From JBEVNR01 sp040507985 (GTDB lineage Bacteria > Pseudomonadota > Alphaproteobacteria > Rickettsiales > UBA6187), in assembly GCA_040507985.1 (NCBI GenBank), contig JBEVNR010000047.1, positions 1 through 20,904 of the forward strand: 20,904 bases of DNA, read 5' to 3'. Below are positions 14,640 to 20,904 of this stretch, in pieces; the stretch's first letter is position 1; each line of letters begins with the position of its first letter. The notes beneath the pieces were generated by a model. The model was not told the DNA's origin. It saw only the letters and a list, made by a program, of their open reading frames with translations, and ran no database searches. The translations under genes and the position numbers were made by a program.

Positions 14640-15641
14640 ATGGCAAAAATCACCGTAAGACGTGCGCTTAGGGACGCGATGGCCGAAGAAATGCGTCGTG
14701 ACGAGAGCGTGTACATTATCGGCGAAGAGGTGGCCGAATATCAAGGCGCCTATAAAATCACCGAAGGGTTGCTGCAAGAATTTGGGGCGAAACGGGTGGT
14801 GGATAGTCCTATCACCGAACACGGCTTTGCCGGTTTGGCCGTCGGCAGCGCCTTTGCGGGGTTGCGTCCGGTGGTGGAGTTTATGACGTGGAACTTCGGC
14901 ATGCAAGCGATCGACCAGATCATTAACTCGGCGGCAAAGACCAATTATATGTCGGGCGGGCAGGTGAAATGTCCCGTCGTGTTTCGCGGCCCGAACGGCG
15001 CGGCGGCGCGCGTGGCGGCGCAGCATTCGCAATGCTACGCCAGTTGGTACGCCCATTGCCCGGGCTTGAAGGTGATCGCGCCCTATTCCGCCGCCGATTC
15101 CAAAGGGTTGCTAAAAGCGGCGATTCGCGACCCGAACCCGATAATATTTCTGGAAAACGAAATATTATACGGCCACGAACACGACGTGCCGGAAAATATC
15201 GACGACGATTATATCGTTCCCATCGGCAAGGCGAACGTCGTGAAGCCGGGAAAAGACGTGACGATCACCGCTTTCTCCTTGACCGTTAAAACCGCCCTAG
15301 GAGCAGCCGAACTGCTGAAAAAACGCAATATCGACGCGGAAGTGATAGATCTGCGCACGTTGCGTCCGCTGGATCGCGAAACGATTCTTGCCTCCGTTCG
15401 CAAAACTCATCGCCTCGTGACGGTGGAAGAAGGGTGGCCCTATGCGGGAATCGGCGCGGAACAAGCGGCGTTGGTTATGGAACATGCGTTTGACGAATTA
15501 GACGCTCCGGTTGTGCGGGTGGCGGGAAAAGACGTCCCGCTTCCGTATGCCGCGAATTTAGAGGCGTTGGCGTTGCCGTCGGCGGAAGAAATTGCCGAGG
15601 CCGCGGAGCGCGTATGTTTCCGTCAGCGGCGAGCGGCGTAA
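14640..15641 (+). CDS. pdhB: Pyruvate dehydrogenase E1 component, beta subunit (short form)
   Basis: The partner of PdhA in the E1 heterotetramer. The 333-residue protein begins ITVRRALRDAMAEEMRRDE and contains the family blocks GEEVAEYQGAYKIT, GFAGLAVG and RGPNGAAARVAAQHSQ, plus ENEILYG and LRTLRPLD further on. AAGGG lies 7 bases before the chosen ATG; a much longer in-frame extension overlaps pdhA in another frame and is not coding. From family knowledge, many free-living alphaproteobacteria (for example Rhizobium) have a longer PdhB with an N-terminal lipoyl domain. That domain is absent here, as in Rickettsia. The gene converges on the OB-fold gene 55 bp away with no clear terminator between them. 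Confidence 0.96.
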   Translation: MAKITVRRALRDAMAEEMRRDESVYIIGEEVAEYQGAYKITEGLLQEFGAKRVVDSPITEHGFAGLAVGSAFAGLRPVVEFMTWNFGMQAIDQIINSAAKTNYMSGGQVKCPVVFRGPNGAAARVAAQHSQCYASWYAHCPGLKVIAPYSAADSKGLLKAAIRDPNPIIFLENEILYGHEHDVPENIDDDYIVPIGKANVVKPGKDVTITAFSLTVKTALGAAELLKKRNIDAEVIDLRTLRPLDRETILASVRKTHRLVTVEEGWPYAGIGAEQAALVMEHAFDELDAPVVRVAGKDVPLPYAANLEALALPSAEEIAEAAERVCFRQRRAA

Positions 15642-15696
15642 AGCTCCGCCGAAATTTCTTGTGCGGCTATGCGGGACGGAAAGACGCTGTCGAGCT

Positions 15697-16368
15697 TTAC
15701 CGATCTGACTTCGTCACGGCGTCGGCGACGATTTCTCTGTCCGTTCCGGTAAGGGAATATTGAATGCTTCCTTGCACGACGACGTTTTCGCCTTGGCTTA
15801 CGTTCAGCTTGGCGGGCGTTTTTACGTCAATGGTAATGCCGGCGGAATCCCTCAATAGGAAAGTTTCGCCGTCCTTAACGCTTTCAACGGTGCCGGCGAT
15901 CAGGACCGGGCCATTATAGGGCAGTTCGGCGATGCGGGAGGCCGGCCTCTTTCCGGCGAATGCGCGCGCGTCGTCGCCGATTTTGGGTGTGCCCACGCTG
16001 TGCGAGCCGAGCCTGGTGACGGAGGCGAAGGTGATTTCTCGTCCCGTTTCCGAAATTTCGTCGTCGAGCGTGCCTTGCACTTTGACGAAGTCGCCTTTTT
16101 GAAGCGTAACGTCGGCGTTCGTTTTTACGTCTATCGTGTTGCCGTCGGCGTCGCGCAGCGTAAAGCTTGTGGCGCCATCGACGCTATCGACCGTGCCTGT
16201 GAGCGTGACCGGACCGCTTTTCGGCAAGTCCTTCACGGCGACGTTACCTTCTATCCCGACTTGTATGGGAGTGTTTTCCGTAACGGAGCGAAGGGGCGTT
16301 TCGGCCAGAGAGGCGGAGCCGGCGAAAAGCGAGGCGGCAACGAGGAGGGAAGGGGTTTTAAATGGCAT
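15697..16368 (-). CDS. Secreted protein with two OB-fold-like domains
   Basis: A 223-residue protein with a signal peptide (cleavage near residue 22) and two homologous domains at about 47-119 and 147-220. Each has the order LPxxGP, a GTV(D/E)SV strand, then F-x-LRD-x-x-G-x-TIDVKT and later G-x-x-V-x-VQG. This resembles the bacterial OB-fold (BOF, YgiW/YdeI-type) family of periplasmic proteins, which bind small cationic or other ligands; the assignment is by pattern, not search. GTAGGAG lies 7 bases upstream of the ATG. The neighbouring upstream gene encodes a one-domain relative, so the pair arose by duplication. A terminator separates the two, yet leaves little room for an independent promoter. 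Confidence 0.75.
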   Translation of the reverse strand: MPFKTPSLLVAASLFAGSASLAETPLRSVTENTPIQVGIEGNVAVKDLPKSGPVTLTGTVDSVDGATSFTLRDADGNTIDVKTNADVTLQKGDFVKVQGTLDDEISETGREITFASVTRLGSHSVGTPKIGDDARAFAGKRPASRIAELPYNGPVLIAGTVESVKDGETFLLRDSAGITIDVKTPAKLNVSQGENVVVQGSIQYSLTGTDREIVADAVTKSDR

Positions 16369-16396
16369 AAGTCGCTCCTACTTTATCTATCGCGCG

Positions 16397-16440
16397 AAAA
16401 AATAACGCGGCGTTCCTTGAGATGGGAATCGCCGCGTTTT
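16397..16440 (-). terminator. Intrinsic terminator between the two OB-fold genes
   Basis: On the minus strand AACGCGGCGATTCC pairs with GGAACGCCGCGTT (one bulged base, 8-base loop) and is followed by ATTTTTT. It lies 22 bp after the stop of the 131-residue gene and 28 bp before the start of the 223-residue gene. A run of T on the plus-strand side makes it partly bidirectional. It may act as a partial terminator that lowers expression of the downstream gene. Confidence 0.8.
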
Positions 16441-16461
16441 GTTTTTTGGCCGTGCAAAAAA

Positions 16462-16857
16462 TTAGTTGATTTTCGCGACGGTGGCGGAGGTGATTTTTTC
16501 CCCTATGCCCATGGTGCCTGCTTCCACCAAGCCTTGCACGCGCACGCGGTCGCCTTTTTTGAAGGAAAGGCGGGTGTCGGACTTGACGTTGATCGTGTTG
16601 CCCTCGGCGTCGCGCAGGGTAAATTCCGTGGGGCTGTCCACGTCGTCGACGGAACCGGAGATGGCCGCCATGCCTTTTTTCGGCAATTGCTTCACGGAAG
16701 AGGCTTCATTCGCCGCCGGCGCCGCCTCGCCGGTCGCGGGCTGCTGCTGGGTAGCTTCGTGCGGCGACGCGGAGTGGGACGGCTCTTCGGCGCGAGCGGA
16801 AGAAAAGGCCAACGAAACGGCGGCGACGGCCAAGGCGGCGGTATATTTTACTGACAT
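16462..16857 (-). CDS. Secreted protein with one OB-fold-like domain
   Basis: A 131-residue protein with a signal peptide (cleavage after SARA, about residue 23). A low-complexity Ala/Pro/Gln/Ser linker (24-55) follows, then one domain at 57-129 that closely matches domain 1 of the downstream 223-residue protein. The shared text is LPKKG, SVDDVD, FTLRDAEGNTINVK and GDRVRVQG. A periplasmic ligand-binding role of the YgiW/BOF kind is inferred only. AAAGGAAA precedes the ATG at a good distance. The gene lies 112 bp downstream of folK on the same strand and has its own leader with an inverted repeat, so independent regulation is possible. Confidence 0.75.
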   Translation of the reverse strand: MSVKYTAALAVAAVSLAFSSARAEEPSHSASPHEATQQQPATGEAAPAANEASSVKQLPKKGMAAISGSVDDVDSPTEFTLRDAEGNTINVKSDTRLSFKKGDRVRVQGLVEAGTMGIGEKITSATVAKIN

Positions 16858-16878
16858 AATTTTATTTTCCTTTTGTGT

Positions 16879-16895
16879 TTAATCACGATGATTAA
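16879..16895 (-). promoter_or_regulatory. Inverted repeat in the leader of the one-domain OB-fold gene
   Basis: TTAATCA and TGATTAA form a perfect 7-bp inverted repeat around CGA, 21 bases upstream of the ATG at 16857. It could be an operator half-site pair or a small leader hairpin. Upstream (16896-16969) I see AT-rich -10-like strings but no promoter I would defend. Confidence 0.3.
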
Positions 16896-16969
16896 TCGTT
16901 ACACTATGACCGCCGGCGCATGTTTTCCATCATTTGTGCGCGCGATATTTATAAAGGGATCGTAAACGT

Positions 16970-17494
16970 TCAAGATTGCGTAAAAAGAGAGGAGACGAGG
17001 AGCGCCTTGCTTTCGCTAAAATTTTCGGCGACGTATGCGCGTAACGTCGTTAAGGGGAATATTCCGGGAGCGAAGGCGTCCGGCGCAATGTCCGCCATCG
17101 GCAGCATGACGAAATCCCTTCGGAGCATGTGGGGGTGCGGCAAGATGAGTTCCGGCGTTGCCATAAAAACGTCATCGTAAGTTAAAATGTCGACGTCAAT
17201 TTCGCGCGGCGCCCATTCCCCGCGAGCGCGGCGCCCTAAAAGCGCTTCGATCCGCTTGGCGGCGCGCAGCAGGTCCAGCGGGGGGAGGGAGGTGTTTATC
17301 GCGATGACGGCGTTATGGTATTCCCAGTTCCAGCTTGCGGGCGCTTCCGGCTTGAGCAGCGCGGCGGAGGCGTAGACCGAAGAATGGGCGACAAGCGTTG
17401 CTTCTCCGTCGCGGATTAGCGCTTCCGTCGCCCGGCGAAGTTGGGCCGTTCTGTCGCCCATATTCGATCCCAAACCTAAAAAAGCGCGCGCCAT
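16970..17494 (-). CDS. folK: 6-hydroxymethyl-7,8-dihydropterin pyrophosphokinase
   Basis: Transfers pyrophosphate from ATP to 6-hydroxymethyl-dihydropterin, the step before dihydropteroate synthase in folate synthesis. The 174-residue protein begins with AFLGLGSNMGDR. It has the YHNAV block (59-63) and the LGR-RARGEWAPREIDVDIL segment, where Asp100 and Asp102 match the magnesium-binding aspartates. It also has LPHPHMLRRDFVMLPMADIAPD. Complete and of normal length. folB and folP, often neighbours, are not adjacent. It is transcribed divergently from the str operon across a 242-bp spacer. No clear ribosome binding site beyond an A/G-rich tract precedes the ATG. Confidence 0.94.
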   Translation of the reverse strand: MARAFLGLGSNMGDRTAQLRRATEALIRDGEATLVAHSSVYASAALLKPEAPASWNWEYHNAVIAINTSLPPLDLLRAAKRIEALLGRRARGEWAPREIDVDILTYDDVFMATPELILPHPHMLRRDFVMLPMADIAPDAFAPGIFPLTTLRAYVAENFSESKALLVSSLFTQS

Positions 17495-17601
17495 AGATAT
17501 TCTTTTTTCCTTGTTTCTCGTACCTTACCCGAAATTCACGAGGTTCCGGTATAAAAAGAAGTCGTAAAAATAAAATCACGCCCAATGAGACAACATTACG
17601 C

Positions 17602-17629
17602 TTGCAATCATGCGCAAAGCATGTATTTT
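17602..17629 (+). promoter_or_regulatory. Candidate str operon promoter
   Basis: TTGCAA (17602-17607) and TATTTT (17624-17629) are 16 bp apart, each matching consensus at 4 of 6 positions. The spacer is filled by an inverted repeat CATGC/GCATG (17609-17623). The start site would lie near 17636, giving a leader of about 100 bases before rpsL. The remaining divergent spacer shows no stronger candidate. Confidence 0.35.
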
Positions 17630-17736
17630 TCGGTGGACGCGCCCTTTGTAAGGCGAACGTTCACGTTTGGCGTCGATACACGACGGCGGTGCGTTATGCG
17701 TGCAGTAATTTAAAGAATAAAATGCAAGAAGGTTTC

Positions 17737-18108
17737 ATGCCGACGATTAATCAGCTTATTCGTAAGCCGCGCCAAGACAAGCGCGTTATTAATAAAGTGC
17801 CGGCCTTGCAGGCCAATCCCCAAAAGCGCGGCGTATGTACGCGCGTTTACACAACCACCCCTAAAAAGCCGAACTCCGCTTTGCGTAAGGTTGCAAGGAT
17901 TCGCTTGACCAACGCCTATGAGGTGACCGGATATATTCCCGGCGAAGGCCATAACTTGCAAGAACATAGCGTCGTTATGATTCGCGGCGGAAGGGTAAAA
18001 GACTTGCCTGGCGTGCGCTACCACATCATTCGCGGTACGTTGGATACCCAAGGCGTTAAAAACAGAAAGCAAGGCCGTTCCAAATACGGCGCAAAAAAAC
18101 CTAAATAA
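17737..18108 (+). CDS. rpsL: 30S ribosomal protein S12
   Basis: S12 sits at the decoding centre of the small subunit and affects accuracy. The 123-residue length and start MPTINQLIRK are standard; an in-frame upstream extension lacks S12 similarity and is rejected. AAGAAGG lies just upstream of the ATG. The residues at which streptomycin-resistance changes are known are wild type: Lys43 in TTTPKKPNSALRK, and the lysine in GGRVKDLPGVRYH. First gene of the str operon; rpsG starts 21 bp after its stop. Confidence 0.98.
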   Translation: MPTINQLIRKPRQDKRVINKVPALQANPQKRGVCTRVYTTTPKKPNSALRKVARIRLTNAYEVTGYIPGEGHNLQEHSVVMIRGGRVKDLPGVRYHIIRGTLDTQGVKNRKQGRSKYGAKKPK

Positions 18109-18129
18109 ATTATCGTGTAGGCTTATATT

Positions 18130-18603
18130 ATGTCGAGAAGGCGCGCAGCAAAAGAAAATTTTATATTGCCCGATGCGAAGTATCACAACGTCGTTATTTC
18201 TAAGTTCATTAACTGTTTGATGCATGATGGAAAACGTTCCGTGGCGGAAAAAGCGTTTTATAGCGTCATGGAGATGCTTGAACGGGAGCTAAAAACGCAT
18301 CCGCTCGAAGTGTTTTTAGAGTCCGTCGATAACGTTAAGCCGATGGTTGAGGTGCGCTCCCGTCGGGTTGGCGGCGCTACGTATCAAGTGCCCGTCGAGG
18401 TCCGCCATAAGCGTCAACAGACGTTAGCGATTAAGTGGATTATTGACGCCGCCCGTAAGCGCGGCGATAAAAGCGTGGCGATTAAGCTGTATAAAGAACT
18501 GTTGGATTGTTATCATAAGCGCGGAGAGGCGATTAAAAAGCGTGAAACGGCGCATAAAATGGCCGAGGCGAACAAAGCCTTCTCTCACTATAAATGGGCC
18601 TAA
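18130..18603 (+). CDS. rpsG: 30S ribosomal protein S7
   Basis: S7 binds the 3' major domain of 16S rRNA and starts assembly of the head of the small subunit. The 157-residue protein starts MSRRRAAKE and contains the signature YHNVVISKFINCLMHDGKRS and the RVGGATYQVPVEVR block. It ends in the usual NKAFSHYKWA-type tail. Spacing to rpsL (21 bp) and fusA (56 bp) fits a single transcript. In Escherichia coli S7 represses its own operon; no equivalent structure is evident here. Confidence 0.98.
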   Translation: MSRRRAAKENFILPDAKYHNVVISKFINCLMHDGKRSVAEKAFYSVMEMLERELKTHPLEVFLESVDNVKPMVEVRSRRVGGATYQVPVEVRHKRQQTLAIKWIIDAARKRGDKSVAIKLYKELLDCYHKRGEAIKKRETAHKMAEANKAFSHYKWA

Positions 18604-18659
18604 GCGTTTTTATCTCTTTGGTGTGTTTACGTATTTTCGGCAGTTAAGGATGGGTTGTT

Positions 18660-20753
18660 ATGGCGCGCGAGACTAATATAGAATTTTACCGCAATATCGG
18701 CATTATGGCGCATATTGACGCCGGTAAAACCACCACCACCGAGCGTATTTTATACTATACGGGCCGTTCGCATAAAATTGGCGAGGTGCACGAAGGCAAC
18801 GCGACCATGGACTGGATGGAGCAAGAGCAAGAACGCGGCATCACCATCACCTCCGCCGCCACGACGTGTTTTTGGAAGGATAGGGAGGGTAAAAGCTTCC
18901 GCATTAATATTATCGATACGCCGGGACACGTTGACTTTACGATTGAGGTGGAGCGTTCCCTGCGCGTTCTTGACGGCGCCGTCGCCGTGTTTGACGGCGT
19001 TGCCGGGGTGGAGCCGCAATCGGAAACCGTATGGCGTCAGGCGGACAAATATCACGTTCCGCGCATGTGTTTCGTCAATAAGTTAGACCGTACCGGAGCG
19101 GATTTCTTCCGTTGCGTCGATATGATCGTCGACCGTTTGGGAGCAACTCCCCTTGTCTTGCAATTGCCTATCGGCGCCGAAGATCGTTTCGAGGGCGTGG
19201 TGGATTTGGTAGCCATGAAAGGCATCACGTGGGAAGCGGAAGATCTCGGCGCAAAATATAACGTCGGGGAAATTCCCGCCGGCTTGCACGCCAAGGCAAA
19301 GGAGTATCGCGAGAAACTCGTGGAGACAGCGGTGGAAGTCGACGACGAAGCGATGGAAGCCTATTTAAACGGCGAAGAAATTAGCGAAGAAAAGTTACGC
19401 GCATGTATTCGTAAGGGTACGGTTTCCGCAAAGTTCGTTCCGGTTATTTGTGGGTCCGCCTTTAAAAATAAAGGCGTCCAACCCTTGCTTGATTCCGTTA
19501 TAGATTATCTTCCTTCACCTGCGGACGTGGGAAGCGTACACGGTATTTCCGTAAAGGACGACGCCGAGCCAATGACGCGTAAAATTGACGATTCGGAGCC
19601 TTTCTCCGCGTTGGCGTTTAAAATCATGACGGATCCGTTCGTCGGTTCGTTAACCTTTACCCGCATTTATTCCGGCAAGCTTTCGTCCGGCGATACCGTG
19701 TTAAACTCCGTTAGACAGAAAAAAGAACGTATCGGTCGCATGTTACTTATGCATGCGAATACGCGGGAGGAAGTAAAGGAAGCGGTTGCGGGAGATATCG
19801 TGGCTCTCGCCGGGCTAAAAAACACGACGACCGGCGAAACGTTGTGCAGTATGGAAAAGCCCATTATTCTTGAGCGTATGGAATTTCCCGCTCCGGTTAT
19901 CGAAGTGGCCGTCGAACCGAAAACAAAAGGCGATCAAGAAAAAATGTCCATCGCCATTGGTCGCTTGGTCGCGGAAGATCCTTCCCTTACCGTGGCTACC
20001 GACGAAGAAACCGGACAAACGGTCTTAAAAGGCATGGGGGAGCTTCATTTAGAGATTATTATTGATCGCATGAAGCGCGAATTCGCGGTTGACGCCAATA
20101 TTGGGGCTCCCCAAGTGGCATATCGTGAAACCATTACCCGTACCGCCGACATCGTCTACCAACATAAAAAACAAACCGGCGGCGCGGGCCAATACGCCAA
20201 GATCAACATGACGTTCGAGCCGCTTGAAGCGGGGTCGGGATTTGTATTTGAATCTAAGGTTGTGGGCGGCAACGTGCCCAAGGAATATATTCCGGCGGTA
20301 GAGAAAGGGATAGAGCAAATTAAGGAATCCGGCGTGTTGGCCGGGTATCCGATGATAGATTTTAAAGCGACACTTACCGACGGCGCTTATCATGACGTGG
20401 ACTCCAGTGCGCTCGCGTTTGAAATTGCCGCAAAAGCGGCGTTTAAGGAAGGAATGGCCAAAGCCGGTCCGCAAATTTTAGAGCCTATCATGAAAGTGGA
20501 GGTCGTTACGCCTGAAGAATATATGGGCGACATTATCGGCGACCTTAACTCTCGTCGCGGGCAAGTGCTCGGGATGGAGGCGCGAGGGAATGCAAAGGTC
20601 GTGGATGCCGAGGTTCCGTTAGCCAATATGTTTGGTTATGTGAATACCTTGCGTTCCATATCCCAAGGGCGCGCCCAGTTTACCATGCAGTTCTCTAAAT
20701 ATACCGCCGTTCCGCGTAACGTGGCGGAAGAAATTAAAAACAAAGTGGCGTAA
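18660..20753 (+). CDS. fusA: Elongation factor G
   Basis: GTPase that drives translocation of tRNA and mRNA and, with RRF, ribosome recycling. The 697-residue protein is of normal length. GTPase motifs: G1 AHIDAGKT (17-24), switch-I RGITIT (59-64), G3 DTPGH (86-90), G4 NKLD (140-143), with GSAFKNKGVQPLLD after the G' insert. Domains II to V follow intact, including GMGELHLEII and the C-terminal FGYVNTLRSISQGRAQ block. AAGGA lies 10 bases before the ATG. tuf begins 30 bp after the stop, completing the classic rpsL-rpsG-fusA-tuf order. Confidence 0.98.
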   Translation: MARETNIEFYRNIGIMAHIDAGKTTTTERILYYTGRSHKIGEVHEGNATMDWMEQEQERGITITSAATTCFWKDREGKSFRINIIDTPGHVDFTIEVERSLRVLDGAVAVFDGVAGVEPQSETVWRQADKYHVPRMCFVNKLDRTGADFFRCVDMIVDRLGATPLVLQLPIGAEDRFEGVVDLVAMKGITWEAEDLGAKYNVGEIPAGLHAKAKEYREKLVETAVEVDDEAMEAYLNGEEISEEKLRACIRKGTVSAKFVPVICGSAFKNKGVQPLLDSVIDYLPSPADVGSVHGISVKDDAEPMTRKIDDSEPFSALAFKIMTDPFVGSLTFTRIYSGKLSSGDTVLNSVRQKKERIGRMLLMHANTREEVKEAVAGDIVALAGLKNTTTGETLCSMEKPIILERMEFPAPVIEVAVEPKTKGDQEKMSIAIGRLVAEDPSLTVATDEETGQTVLKGMGELHLEIIIDRMKREFAVDANIGAPQVAYRETITRTADIVYQHKKQTGGAGQYAKINMTFEPLEAGSGFVFESKVVGGNVPKEYIPAVEKGIEQIKESGVLAGYPMIDFKATLTDGAYHDVDSSALAFEIAAKAAFKEGMAKAGPQILEPIMKVEVVTPEEYMGDIIGDLNSRRGQVLGMEARGNAKVVDAEVPLANMFGYVNTLRSISQGRAQFTMQFSKYTAVPRNVAEEIKNKVA

Positions 20754-20783
20754 CACACAATAAGCATGTAAGGAGCTTTAGCG

Positions 20784-20904
20784 ATGAGCAAGGAAAAATT
20801 CGAGCGTACGAAGCCGCACGTGAACATCGGGACGATCGGTCACGTTGACCACGGGAAGACGACGTTGACGGCGGCGCTGACGAAGGAGTACAACCCGAAG
20901 AACG
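20784..20904 (+). CDS. tuf: Elongation factor Tu, N-terminal part (cut by window end)
   Basis: EF-Tu delivers aminoacyl-tRNA to the ribosome. Forty residues are visible: MSKEKFERTKPHVNIGTIGH then VDHGKTTLTAALTKEYNPKN, with the G1 motif GHVDHGKT. AAGGAG lies 8 bases before the ATG. The TLTAALTKEYNPKN end differs from the more usual TLTAAITKVLA. Codons here end mostly in G or C, unlike the mixed usage in fusA. The rest of the gene lies beyond the window. Confidence 0.95.
   Translation, partial: MSKEKFERTKPHVNIGTIGHVDHGKTTLTAALTKEYNPKN

Noticed and set aside
15638..15700. 9-bp inverted repeat GTAAAGCTC/GAGCTTTAC at the convergent stops of pdhB and the OB-fold gene
   Set aside because: The arms include the two stop codons and are 45 bp apart with no T-run, so it is not a convincing terminator and may be chance.
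17602..17736. N-terminal extension of S12
   Set aside because: S12 begins at MPTINQ and is 123 residues; the extension has no conserved sequence and covers the likely leader.
1..20904. CRISPR array, toxin-antitoxin pair, prophage or tRNA genes
   Set aside because: No regularly spaced repeats, no recognisable toxin or antitoxin, no phage genes and no tRNA fold were found on reading both strands.

Overview
The window reads as a chromosomal segment of an alphaproteobacterium, probably from a host-associated (Rickettsiales- or Holosporales-like) lineage. Three things point there. The isoleucyl-tRNA synthetase is the eukaryote-like type 2 form found in Rickettsiales. The pyruvate dehydrogenase E1 beta subunit is the short form without a lipoyl domain. 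A protein resembles the 17 kDa/RT0821-type surface proteins. A glutathione-dependent formaldehyde dehydrogenase also fits Proteobacteria. Base composition looks near 50% GC by eye. This placement is inference; no rRNA gene is present.

Left part (1-6017), all on the minus strand: prfA (RF1), ileS, then an unrecognised 417-residue protein built from two tandem cysteine-rich modules and closed by a clear terminator. Next (6018-7280) are two small envelope-type genes: a His/Gly/Arg-rich exported protein and a Cys/His-rich lipoprotein. A 145 bp MITE-like element with 19 bp perfect terminal inverted repeats lies between them.

Middle part (7528-12363), plus strand: a hypothetical gene, adhC, and an EnvZ-like sensor kinase starting 9 bp after adhC with no response regulator in view. 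A truncated IS630-type transposase follows, then mnmE with a strong bidirectional terminator. A minus-strand four-helix membrane protein of unknown function converges on that terminator.

Right part (13247-20904): an AT-rich, palindrome-rich divergent spacer carries a good sigma70-like promoter for pdhA-pdhB. Minus-strand folK is followed by two secreted OB-fold-like proteins carrying three related domains between them. Divergent from folK is the str operon rpsL-rpsG-fusA-tuf, with tuf cut by the window end.

Most genes are core translation, tRNA modification and central metabolism. The less ordinary material is the tandem Cys-module protein, the metal-ligand-rich envelope pair with its MITE-like insertion, the adhC/sensor-kinase pairing and the OB-fold family. 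I saw no CRISPR array, tRNA, rRNA or prophage. No complete new system is demonstrable from this window alone.
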